Shown: one piece after another, positions 47,757-58,231 of the stretch
How the letters are laid out: each line of letters starts with the position of its first letter
Position numbering within the stretch: position 1 is the stretch's first letter
Origin: Leucogyrophana mollusca
Taxonomy: Eukaryota > Basidiomycota > Agaricomycetes > Boletales
NCBI GenBank assembly: GCA_021014945.1
Contig: MU266335.1
Coordinates: 124,001 to 188,000, forward strand
Length of the DNA: 64,000 nt
Direction of reading: 5' to 3'
Made by a program: the position numbers and the translations under genes
The notes under the pieces: generated by a model
Seen by the model: only the letters and a program-made list of their open reading frames with translations
What the model was told of the DNA's origin: nothing
Database searches by the model: none

Positions 47757-49948
47757 TCACACCTGTTCGTCAAAGAATTCCCGAATAACGCGCCCAAAGA
47801 TGTTGACGGCCTTCTTAAGGTCGCCGTACTGTGGAGCACAGTTCAATGAAGCGAACATACGAGTGGTGAAGACCCTCTTACCTCCGCATTGCTATAACTG
47901 ATCCTGAAATGCCCAGCGCTGGGCTCGGAACTAGCGAGGTCATCGGTAGTAAAGAACCATCCAGGGGCAAAAATGACCCCATTCTCTGCCAGACGGGCCC
48001 ACAGCTTCGTCTCCAGGGTTCCCTCGTCGTCAGGTGTGAAAGAGGGATGGTCTTCCAAGTTAAGTTTAAGCTAGAACTGGTGAATAAGTAGTCATACCGT
48101 TTGGGCTAGACGCACGTACCCATACGAACATGCCTGAGTTCGGAGGAATGAAGCTAAATAATGCTCGACTTTGTGACAGGAGCTTCTCGTTCGTGTTCAA
48201 GACAGAAGGCTTTGAAAACGCTCGGTACATGGTACAACCTTCCCAGATGCCAGCCACTGCAGGTGTCGCCTGAAGATGGAACTCGTCCGCAAGACAGTCG
48301 ACGAAAAAGTCGCGTCGTTGTTGATATTCGGTGCGAAGCCCTTTGGACGTGACATAATGAGTTGTCTATCAGATACGAGCACTCATATACGCACCCTGTA
48401 ACCAGCGTATGTACCCTTCGTATTTCCAAGTGGTAAGGATCTTCGTTACAATGGACTGCGACACGCATGGCACGTCAGAAACATGTGTAGTGCGAGAACA
48501 ACACTATACTTACCTGCCCAAAGCCACAAGGAGACTGTGTTGAGGTCTCCCCTTGTCTCTCGAACCTTTCGGCGAAGACAGGGTTACATGTGAAGAAACC
48601 CAAGCGAGCGCCAGGGGCGATAGTCTACCGAAACATCAGCAGAGTCACCAGTTGATGTCACAGGTCTGCAAACCTTGGAAAATGTGTCGAGCCGTATCAC
48701 TCTGCCTTGGTAGTCATACCTAACCAGTGGTTCGTCAGCTCCGTACCGTTTACTTGTGAATCCACACATACTTCAGAAAGCTAGGCTCTAAAGATGCAAT
48801 GAACCGTGCCTCATCGCCAGAGCGATGGGAGACCGGGGACGCAACGGAAGATCGTTGCGATTTCATCTCGTATGTGCCCAATTGCATGAAGTAATACGGG
48901 TCGTCCTCCACGATTATGATATCTGAGTCCAGTGAGCTCCCAATGTATCACTCTGGTGTAATAAAGCTCACCATATTTGACGCAGATCTCGTAGATTTGT
49001 TTCTTGCGAGTGGCTCCCATAGTCTATGTCAGGTCAGTAGGCCCCTTCCGGTGCGAAAGGTGTACTCCTCACAGTACCACAAGGATTCTGTCCCACTGGA
49101 ACTATGTACATGACATGGGGTCTTGAAGTAAATCAGTACATTGTCTTGTTACCGCTTCCGCAACACACCTGGACATCTGGCGGGCCTCCTCATCCCATTC
49201 GGAGAGTAGCTTCTCCAGCGCGTCACTTTTCATGCCTTCACCGTCCATGGGAACACTGACGGGATCCACGCCAGCAGGCATCATCGACGCCAAAGCAGAA
49301 GGATAAGTCCATTCTTCCATGAGCACGCCTTGCCCTGGGTTACACAGCGTGCCAAATGCTCTGCACCATCTGCATAATGACCATTAGATACCTTTCATGA
49401 CTCGAATATGGCGCACGTACCCATCGGTGTTGCCGGTGTCGATCAGCACCGTAAAATCCTCAAATGCCGGCTGATATACTTGCATCACGAAGTCCCGCAA
49501 AAAATTCTGGAGTTGTGGTTGCGCTACCGCCGCACCATATTGAAGAGCCGCCGCGAGGTTAATATCATCTGGTGTGGCCGAGTATTTCGGAATGGATATG
49601 GCAGTCGTCCTTTCCTTCTTGAAGCTACTGGATCCCAGTAACTTCCACAGCCAGGAGAACGAGGAACTACGCTCGGTTGGCGCGAGGGCAAAGGAGTCTG
49701 AGACTAGAGCATCTACAGATAAACCAGATAACGGGAAATACGCTGGACTCGGTAGACCTATACAATAAGATAAGAATTTTAAGGACATCAACGCAGTCCC
49801 TGGCGCACTTACCACCAGCAAGACTGAGAACGCCTTCCTGCTTGAAATACTTTGACAACCCTTTGAGTGGAGATGGTTTCCTGGCCTTCGCAACCTCGGA
49901 AAGATGGTGGGATAAGGGAATCGCCTTGCTTTGTTTTTCAGAGGCCAT
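47757..49948 (-). CDS. PLP-dependent fold-type I aminotransferase (aromatic/2-aminoadipate-type)
   Basis: Class I/II aminotransferase, most like the fungal Aro8/kynurenine-2-aminoadipate group. The start MASEKQSKAIPLSHHLSEVA fits; exon 1 also has SPLKGLSKYFKQEGVLSLAG. Exon 2 carries GLPSPAYFPLSGLSVD, the pattern for the N-terminal gate. Later pieces are LQYGAAVAQPQLQNFL, EWTYPSALASMMPAG, RPHVMYIVPVGQNPCGTTM (the NP of the PLP site) and IIIVEDDPYYFMQLG (the Asp that binds the pyridine N). YDYQGRVIRLDTFSKTIAPG follows; its Lys is the Schiff-base residue. The C-terminal part is NGVIFAPGWFFTTDD and GHFRISYSNAEYGDLKKAVN, then VIREFFDEQV and stop (47757). About ten introns; complete. The substrate could be aromatic amino acids, kynurenine or 2-aminoadipate. 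Confidence 0.92.
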
Positions 49949-51830
49949 ATTCTCTGAACTAGTAACAATTGCGGGCCGGCAAGTGGGATTCGGCGAATTC
50001 AGCGCTACAGATCCTAGGGCAGCAAAGACCGTGGGGGTAGTTCAATGTCGGGTGTATGAGTTACTAGACGGGCAAGCCTTGTACGCTCGATTGTGGACTA
50101 GCTACCAGTGCGAACTCGCACGAGGTCCAGCTAGAAGATAAGGCCGCTGGACCCCTCGTCGGATTTGTCGGTGACAATCCCATGCACATACCCCGCGAGT
50201 GGGTGATCTGTCAGCAGTCATCGGCGTATTTTCAATCTCACCGTCAGAGACAGCCGGGAACAGTATGTGGCAGCAGTGCAGATAGCACATGCGCATTAGA
50301 TAAGGCTCGTCCAAGGAATCGCTACACATGCCATGCAGACACCTTGCTGCCAGAATAGATCAGTCGAGGACAAGTAAAGCACACCAAAGGACTTGAAGTT
50401 GAATCCAACATCAGCGTTACACTGAGAGTGAAGTACGTGTGCAAGTGAAGATAGAACTTGGGAAATCAAACCAGTCTAAGTTCAACTAGTACTTATACTT
50501 TAATATCACGCGTATAGCGTCATTTCGTGCAGCGAAAGCGTCTTCAGATGTCCTTCACGGCATGTGGGTAGTATAATGTGCATTTTAAGCAGAAGGGCGA
50601 TCAATGTACTTATTTTTAACACATACTCAGCGTTCTCATCGTTTTCTGCATAGTTTGCTCCCATGGAAAGTATTGGACATCACCTGTAGCACAACAGTAT
50701 CACGTCCCACGGCGACGCAAAAGTGTAAATATCGCTCGACGGGGAGATGACGCATACAAAATATTTTCTCCAGTAGACGACTTGCCATTACGCGTGATTC
50801 AGGCATGGGAGCATGATTCATTTCGGGGGAGCCACTGAGGGAAGCAATTACATCAAAGCGTATTATCATCCCCCTTCCACACGTTGAGCCGTGCTTCGCT
50901 CACTCGTTACGACGCTTGTTGCAAGGATGGTGAAGGGCGTCCGCAGAAGAAAGAGCCCATCTGGGAATTCCATGTTCAGTAGACAAAGTCATGATAGCGA
51001 CAGACTGCATTCACCTAGTGGGAGGTCGCTCAACATCCTAGCAAGAAGCGCGATGATGCGAACGCGCGAAGGTCGGCTACCCGCTGGGAGGTAGTAGGAC
51101 TGTCGCTGTGGAGCACAGTTACGGTTCAGCGAACCGCGGAGTAAAGTGTACGACATAACCGACCTTAATGATGATGGTACTTCAGGTGGGAACTGTGGGT
51201 CCCAGAGAAAAGATGACTCTCACCGCGTTCTTTTATAACCACTCCGATGTCACTGTCTTAACCAGATCCAGAAAGAGGTCAAGGATACAAGTTGTGCCAG
51301 CTGTTGCTATCGATAAGGCTGAAAGATCCGAAGTATAACACACTCCGGCGCCAATTTAAGATTGATGGTTGCATTAGGATATTTACTCGGAGATCGATAT
51401 TTGGGGTTGTAAACTCGACCATAGGATGTGTGCTGCCGCTGATCCTGATAATAGTCCTCAAAATGGCTAGCAAAGAAGAGTGTGAAGGTCAAGAACATTA
51501 ATGTTCCGAGGGACTTCGCCGTTCACCATTAGCATTTGAGGGTAACCATCATTAACAGACGAGGCAGAAAGAAAGGGAAAGATGCACTAGACCGCCACCG
51601 CCACAGGCCGAAGGTTTAGGGCAGGCGCTTCGCTAGTCGCGACGAAATGGAGGAGTCTCCGTCAGAGCTTGGCTGACAATATCACTCACCGACGCTACCA
51701 TCCTCGTTCACGGGAGTTGGGAGAGAAGTTTAGTGGCTAGCTGGAAGTGGAAGTGAAGAGGTATGTAAAATGTCCTCATTCCTTCCCTCATGTTCTCGGT
51801 CTCACAGTGATAGTTCAGAAGTTAGACGAT
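49949..51830. other. Gene-poor region of about 1.9 kb
   Basis: No supportable gene. Short open frames (minus 50102-50329 and 50636-50869; plus 50891-51094) lack domains and do not join across splice sites. No tandem repeat, terminal repeat or RNA gene was recognised. It contains the promoters of the divergent aminotransferase and GIS2 genes. Confidence 0.5.
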
Positions 51831-52596
51831 ATGGCGTATCAGTTTTCCAGGAAGGGCTGTTTCAAGTGCGGAAACTGCGAGTCTTCATGTAGTCCTAACA
51901 TTGGATTTTGATCTCATTCTTCACGTAGTGGGGCACATTGCCGAGAACTGCTCTTCGGAACAGCGTCTTTGCTACAATTGCCGCCAGCCCGGTCACGAAT
52001 CATCTGCTTGTCCGTCTCCTCGTACTGTGGCCGCGAAGCAATGCTACTCCTGTGGTGGCGTTGGTCATATTCAAGCGGAATGCCCTAATTTGCGGGTCCA
52101 AAGCGGGAATCAAAAGTGCTATGTAATTCCATCTGCTGAGTCTCTCATCTTGGGTGTCTGTTGATATCCCCTAGAACTGTGGTCGTTTTGGGCATATCGC
52201 TCGCGTTTGTCCTAGCGGAGCCACCGGTATGGCAGGCACCGGGTTTGCTTCTCGTGTACCTCCTCCCGGTCGCGCTTTAAACACGTCCACTTTGCCACCG
52301 GTGAAGTGCTACCGTTGCGGTGGACCAAATCATATGGCCAGGCAGGTATCTTGACGCGCGAAGATATTATCTTCTCTGATGGTCGATCAACAGAGACTGC
52401 CTCGCTGCTCCGGGTTCTACCTTGGGTGATGGTATACCTACTGGCCCTGCCGCTAGTTTGAACAAAAGCAAAACTTGCTACAAGTGCGCCCAAGAAGGAC
52501 ACGTAAGTAAATTGATCCGGTATTCGCGTCCCGTAGCTGATAGGCGCCGTCTAGATTGCCAGAGACTGCCCAGAAATTGCGGAGTACGCAGGTTGA
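51831..52596 (+). CDS. GIS2: CCHC zinc-knuckle nucleic-acid-binding protein, GIS2/CNBP family
   Basis: Small cytoplasmic protein that binds mRNA and single-stranded nucleic acid and affects translation. Start at 51831, MAYQFSRKGCFKCGN. The pattern C-x2-C-x4-H-x4-C repeats at least six times: CFKCGNLGHIAENC, LCYNCRQPGHESSAC, QCYSCGGVGHIQAEC, CYNCGRFGHIARVC, KCYRCGGPNHMARDC and TCYKCAQEGHIARDC. The first knuckle is split by the intron 51877-51928. To give LGHIAENC with correct spacing, the donor must be GC (aact|gcgagt), a probable GC-AG intron. Other introns interrupt the CYNCGR and MARDC knuckles and the last knuckle before IARDCPEIAEYAG and the stop at 52594-52596. There are no RGG repeats of the vertebrate type, but a Pro/Gly-rich spacer (MAGTGFASRVPPPG). 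Complete. Confidence 0.92.
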
Positions 52597-53569
52597 GAGG
52601 ATCTGCACTCTACCTTTTTGCACTTGTCTCGGGAGAAACCCTTGTCTTCTCTGTAAAAGACACCGATGACTATGTTAAGCTTGTCCTAAATTACGACGGC
52701 AGAATTCTTGATCTTCACAATCGGCCAGCTTTTTCCAGAGTCGCCATAAGTAACCTGGCGTGGCGTTCATCCGCTAAGCCTCCCTGATTGGTGGAGTTTT
52801 TCCGAACCTCTGACATGTATATCGCACTCGCTGGCCAAGATTAGGACGCTGAGTAACGCGTGTATCATGACATACTGGGTATAAGGTGCAGACAGTTTCA
52901 ATACAAACGTGCCTCGTATTCTGATAATCTCTGCGCCGCCACAGGGTGTTTGTTATACATCGTTGGGCTTTAAGTTCCATCAGTCTTTCGCACCTGGAGG
53001 GTTTATCCCCTGCGTTCCGTTATCGGATGAGATGCATATAGACCAGCGTTATAGTTACCCCGCAGAACGGATGGAGCGGAGGCCCACCGACACCTTGCGG
53101 TGGAATGAGCTTCGGATGTGGGGCTTTCCGTACTTGTGCGATCTGCACTCGCCTTTTCACGGAAACTAAACGCTCGTGGATACTGTAGCGCTCAGGGTAC
53201 GGGCTACTATGGCGTTATCTTTGTGACCGGACCGTGATCACAATTGCGCAATCGAGAGTTGCATTTACAACAGACTGAAGTCCTGGATCCCTAGATATCA
53301 ATCACCGCAAAAAAGAGGCCCCTGTGCCACTATACTTGGTCTGTGCCTTGGCCATGACCTTCCGATGCTATCCAGATATCTGTGGCTTGCACTCAGTCTC
53401 CTATTTGTCTCCTGTGTAAAATGGATCACGCAGACTGCTATCTATGTTCCCGTTCTATACCGCACAATCTAGACTGGGTTTGTGCAACTTGGTTCACCAC
53501 GAAGGACCTCGTTCCGATTCCGATTCCGATTCCGATGCCATGGATGCAACCGAGCAATGACCACTAAAC
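52597..53569. other. Intergenic stretch between GIS2 and COQ10
   Basis: About 970 bp between same-strand genes. The GIS2 frame is accidentally open past its stop in another phase, which is 3' flank. A plus-strand frame at 53382-53567 ends 2 nt before the COQ10 start but has no domain. A short tandem repeat lies at 53512-53535. Confidence 0.4.
53512..53535. repeat. Hexanucleotide microsatellite (ttccga)4
   Basis: Four perfect copies of ttccga directly upstream of the COQ10 start codon at 53570, so in the presumed 5' untranslated or promoter region. Confidence 0.9.
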
Positions 53570-54366
53570 ATGCTTCGTGCCTTCCGTTCACAACATTATC
53601 TGAGACCGGCGACTGCCTACAAACCATCCGTTCATAGGCATTTCTTCACCCTTCCAAATCTTGCGTCACTGTCGCCTTTCCCTGATTCGAACGAACCACA
53701 AGACAACCAGACGTATCATGAACGGAAGATTCTTCCGTATGTCCAGGCTATCATTTCTGTTACCTTCTTATCAACCTCGCCTTTCGCTCCACTTAATTCT
53801 AGATACCGGTCCAGTGATCTCTATAACCTAGTCGCGGATGTCGAGTCCTACCCCACTTTTGTCCCATATTGCACCGGGTCAAGGATATTGGAACGGCGGA
53901 CGAGAGAAAATGATGTGATGGTTATGGACGCGGAATTAACGGTTGGGTTCCTCTCATTCAAAGAGAGCTACGTGAGCAAGGTTACGTGTCGACCATTCGA
54001 GTCGGTGGAAGTGAGTGTACAGCTTTGTAGCAGGCATGAGACTGACGATTGCGTCGCCAGGCCATCGCCTCATCTTCTACACCTCTTTTCAAGACCCTCA
54101 CTACAATATGGCGGTTCCAGCCTGCATCCGCTGGTTCTCCTCACTCGTCGACTGGGCAGCTGCCTCCAGACCGTTCCCATCGCCCCGCCAATCGTGCAAT
54201 TTCTGAACACGGCGGCCCAACTCTTGTGACTCTTGACCTTGCTTTTGCGTTTGCGAATCCTGTCCACGCCACGATATCTGCTGCATTTTTTGGGAAGGTG
54301 TCCAAACTTATGGTCAACGCTTTTGAAGAGCGCTGCTTAGCAGTGTTGGGGCCGGGAAGCAAATAG
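53570..54366 (+). CDS. COQ10: Coenzyme Q-binding protein COQ10 (START-like)
   Basis: Mitochondrial inner-membrane-associated lipid-binding protein needed for efficient ubiquinone function and synthesis. Exons are 53570-53736, 53803-54010 and 54061-54366. Exon 1 is a basic presequence (MLRAFRSQHYLRPATAYKPS) and reaches KILP. It splices to YRSSDLYNLVADVESYPTFV and PYCTGSRILE, the start of the polyketide-cyclase/START barrel. LTVGFLSFKESYVSKVTCRP is the next conserved strand pair. Exon 3, after E|AIASSSTPLFKTLTTIWRF, ends with LVTLDLAFAFANPVHATISA and FFGKVSKLMVNAFEERC, the long C-terminal helix. The DLY..VADV.SYP.F.P.C pattern is diagnostic. Complete at about 227 residues; no unusual residues. 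Confidence 0.93.
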
Positions 54367-54462
54367 GAACGTCACGGTTCTTCTGCTAGCCAGTTTAGAT
54401 AGTGCGTTGTCTCACATAGACCTCCCAACACGACGTATAATGATTTTAACGGCGAGTGGTGT

Positions 54463-55439
54463 TTAGGACCCGCCAGCAGTAGCTTGGTGCAGCAAACTAA
54501 TAAATTTGTGGAGCAATAGCGGTCTCGACGAGCGAACATGCCCCAGGCAAGTCATCCTCAGCTTTGCCAGCCTCGACGGTTGGATACAGAATTGGGTTTT
54601 TTTAGAGCGTTGCGAAAGTTGAGGGATGGTTGGGCTTGGCTGGGATCTGTGCTTTGTATCATTGGCGTATGCCGGAGCCAGGTTGACATCCGTATCCGAT
54701 ATCTTAGTCTGCCGGGTCTCAGAAAGGAATTCATCCTTGGGGATGGTGAGGTCGTCTTCAGGGGCATCCGCGACACCTGTCAACAACCACGACTGGAGAA
54801 AGGTCGACCCAAGCCCCCACCGCCGAAAATCCGTCTTGAAGATGTTCAGAACATCAACTGCATCAGTTCGGCCTGCCACCTTGGAATGGATGGACAACGA
54901 ACGAGTTCCGCTTTCATTCGCTGGCCCACGTCTGGTATGTATTTTCTCGACCTCATTCCTCTCGGCCATTTCTTCCAATAGGAATCTCCTGAGATATTTA
55001 TAACACGGGTAAGACGCGTAGCCGGAATGTGGAAATAGTACACACCCACTGGTATTGGGCGCTCGCGCCGGGATGGCTGCGGAGTGGAGTGTTTACCTCC
55101 ACGGGAGTGATGCTCCGGAGGGTTGGCACATCGGTAGTTGCATCTGGATAGTCTGCGAAAGCCCTGTCGCATATCTCGTGTGGTCTGGGGTTGTGGCTGA
55201 GAGCTGAGGCAAGGATAGCGCGAACTATTCTTCGCGCCTCGGGGCGAGGGGGGGGCGTAGTTTGCCCAGGTCCGCAGCACCTTGTGATCTTCGTCGCTGC
55301 CTGCAAGGTCGACCGGCCTGGGTACGATGCGCTGCCGGCCGAAAAATACTAAAGTATCAGATCGGAAGTCAACAATTGGATGACTTTCCGCAGGATCTGA
55401 GGACGTCTTCAAACACAGATCTTTCCTCAAACACGTCAA
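54463..55439 (-). CDS. Unresolved minus-strand gene, possible frameshift
   Basis: Two coding-like blocks on the minus strand do not join in one frame. The left block (54463-54978) has RRWGLGSTFLQSWLLTGVAD and SDTDVNLAPAYANDTKH and reads upstream into YKYLRRFLLEEMAERNEVEK. The right block contains DLAGSDEDHKVLRTWANYAP, then in a different frame RRIVRAILASALSHNPRPHE and ATTDVPTLRSITPVE. The switch between the last two lies at a run of eight G on the plus strand (55248-55255). A donor-like GAG|gtaaac follows ITPVE. I recognise no domain. Alternatives are a frameshifted allele, an assembly error in the homopolymer, or a multi-exon gene whose splice sites I misjudged. The gene ends tail-to-tail with COQ10. 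Confidence 0.4.
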
Positions 55440-55521
55440 GCCGGCATGCCGATGTCAACAGAAATTACGCATCAAATGATTCAAGCTCCGCCTGTCATGC
55501 AGCACCCATCTCCAGAACGAA

Positions 55522-55555
55522 ATCTGGAGGAGGGGGTCGACCCCCTCCTCCAGAT
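55522..55555. repeat. Perfect 34-bp palindrome
   Basis: The two 17-nt halves are exact reverse complements with no spacer: it begins ATCTGGAGGAGGGGG and is centred on TCGA at 55537-55540. It lies between the unresolved minus-strand gene and the Harbinger-type pair. Outside it the symmetry stops at once (A on both sides). It could form a cruciform or hairpin. Confidence 0.95.
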
Positions 55556-56097
55556 ATAAAACTGTCTTCAAACCTGATTTCGGTGTCCGCGACGATCATT
55601 TCTCGCTGCTTTTGGTGTTCGACGACCTGCCTTGTCCCGGCACTATCAACTTCGTGGTAAGCCGGTCCCGGTTCTTATCTGTCGACCAACTGAGCGCCTT
55701 AAATGTTTCAAAGGATTCTCGCGATGTGACGATCGTCTCGTTTTCTCGTTTTAGCATGGTTCTGCTCTACGCGGGGCAGCTTTATCTCTAAATGCAAGGC
55801 TGATGCCAGAAAACTTCCAAGGTGCGAAACAGCCGACTTCTTTTATATTTGGGCTGCTCTTAGCCGTCGACAAACTTAGTGATTTGGATTTCTTTTAGGT
55901 GGATTGCAGGAGGCACCTGCCTCGTATTTCTTGTCCATCTGAGGCACGGTGACTTTCGAAGCAAGTCGTACTCATTTGGTGACCGCCAGAAAATTTCTGG
56001 GGTTGATGGCACTGTGACAGCGCCGTCTTTACGAGACACCTTAAGAAGAGCTACGTAGTGAGTCGTCGTTGTTTTCCCCCAGTTCATACCTTGATCC

Positions 56098-58031
56098 ATG
56101 GGCAACGATTCGTCCCAGTATTGGACCGATCCTCGCACTGGAACACGCTTCTATCGCACGGCGAGAGGAGAGTGGGAAGCTGTGCGTCCCCCTACGCCTC
56201 CTGCATCCCATGGCAGTCCTCAGGTAAGTTCGTCTCGGTGTATGTTGCTCCTGATATCTGACCTCCCTTTAGTTGCCTTCCTTTAGTGTCGCATTTCCGC
56301 GTGATACACAGGACAGCGGACGCCTCTCCGATCAGGTATATATTACATATCATTTTTGCAAGGCTTCGTCTCTGACCTGTCTCTTCCAGAGACAATTCAC
56401 CTTTCCGCCGCTGGTCCCTCTTGTGAATGACCGCCCATACCCGACACCACACTCACAGCTGGACAACTCGGCACCTTTTGCCAACCAGCCCGACGGTTTC
56501 GTGTCGTCTTCGTCCCATTTGCGAGGCTCTGCCGACCCTGTGCGTATCCCCTTACCAGACGACAGTGAAGACGACTTCCCTACTATCTCTACTCTGCTCG
56601 ATCGATCTGCCAAACCCGCCAAGAAGGTTGCTGGGAGCCGACACCGTGATGTACCCACGACGGACTTGAAGGGCAAAGGGAAGGCACGCGCTACGGAGCC
56701 TCCCATCAATCCACGCAAGAGGAAGGCTTCTGGTACTCTGCCCGCACCTGAGTCAGATACGAAGAAGAAGGGAGGAGCTCGTGGTCGTAGTCAAGGTGTA
56801 GCCAACTACAGCCCCGACGACATTGAGGCACTCCTAGACATACTCGAAGACACTTTGCCGATTGGAGGCAAGGCTTGGAATACTGTCGGTGACTCGTTTG
56901 CAGACTGGGCTCGGGAGAATAACCGCCCAATTCGTACATCAAAGTCCCTGGAGGCCAAGTTTAAGCAGGTAGATTGTTTCGGATCTTGATTCCCAACATA
57001 TCAGCTTATATTCCTACCAGTTCGTGCGAACGACAAAGCCGACAGGGGATGCAGAATGCCCCCCTCATATTGACCGTGCGCACCAAATCGAGGATTGGAT
57101 CAATGAGAAGGCGGGAGCACGGGACCTCGATGATGACGATATCATTGATGCTGATGACGGTGTTATTGTTGTCACCAGTGACGAAGAAGGCCCCTGCGTA
57201 ACATCATCCAGGCCGATAAGGCCAGCAACATCGTCGACGAAGGCCACTGCAGCCAGGGTTAAGACGGAGCCGGCTGAGGCAGGGCCAATTGCTCGTCGTG
57301 CATCCGATCGTCTTGGAACTCCAGTGGCTCGAACACAGCGAGCACCCAGGACGGGTGGCCTCGATCTTCTCAATACCATTGCAAACTCTCTTGATCCTCG
57401 TGTTCAGACATCTCGCGATGAGGAGCGCTCAGCCCGTTCTATGCACACCACTCAGTTCCTTTCCCTCTCCAATCAGCTCCGCGATGCCCAGCATACCATT
57501 AATGACTTACGCGACCAGCTCCTCCGTGTTGAGCGTGATCGCAGTGATGCGGAACGACGCGCTGATCGTGCAGAGATGCAACGTGAGATGATGCAAATGG
57601 CACAGGGACATGGCATGCAGAGGCAGACTGTTCGTCGTGAAACACGCTATCGTGATGGCGGTGCTTCGACAGTTTGGATCTCGCCATCGGACGAGGAAGA
57701 TAATGCCCCATACACATTCGACGATGAAATAATCTCACAGCACGACATTCCTATTGATGACAACTATCAGCCACACCGCCGCAGCCGCCAGTATCACCCC
57801 TCCTCTCGCCGTAATGGTGGATCCGCTAACGTCGCTACCATGTCCATGAGTGGTACATCGCAGTCCTCTATCCAGACACTGCCATCCCAGCCATCCACTT
57901 CGCAAATTCAGGTGTCTGTGGGACCTGAGGCCGTTCAGGACAATGACCTGTCCATTGTCATCTCTCCCCGCCGCCGTACTCACCACGATGCTCACAATGA
58001 GTTCGGAACAGAGAAAGAGGGAACTAACTAA
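56098..58031 (+). CDS. Myb-like/DUF6818-type DNA-binding protein, probable Harbinger accessory protein
   Basis: The start at 56098 is MGNDSSQYWTDPRTGTRFYR, a WW-like stretch (TARGEWEAVRPP). Short exons join it to LPSFSVAFPRDTQDSGRL and RQFTFPPLVPLVNDRPYP. The core is YSPDDIEALLDILEDTLPIG with GKAWNTVGDSFADWARENNR and SLEAKFKQ, continuing after an intron into FVRTTKPTGDAECPPHIDRA. This matches the Myb/SANT-like DUF6818 layout, predicted to bind DNA through its helices. An acidic region (DDDDIIDADDGVIV) and a coiled coil (LSNQLRDAQHTINDLRDQLL) follow. The stop is at 58029-58031. In PIF/Harbinger transposons a Myb-like protein helps the transposase enter the nucleus and bind the ends. It is convergent with the transposase gene, the stops being 201 bp apart. 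Basic NLS-like tracts are seen at PRKRKASG. Confidence 0.78.
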
Positions 58032-58231
58032 TCTCGTACATAGTAAGGCTTCAACATTGCCACATGATATACCCCATACATTCCGTTCCTTTCTTTATTA
58101 TTCCACATTCTTTGCGCCAATCCACGAATGCATAATTTACACGCTCATTGTTTCCTCCCTTTATTTCACGTCTCTCGCAACCTCCATGTATGAGACAGTT
58201 GCACGATACCCTCTCTATACCTACTTTGTGC

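Noticed and set aside
54538..54981. Plus-strand open frame of 147 codons
   Set aside because: It overlaps the minus-strand block of similar length; the minus strand reads more like protein (FLQSWLLTGVADAPEDDL). Neither is certain.
55982..56025. Small dyads ccagaaa-a-tttctgg and ggcactgtgacagcgcc
   Set aside because: They are short, and the second is imperfect; they are expected by chance in a sequence this long.
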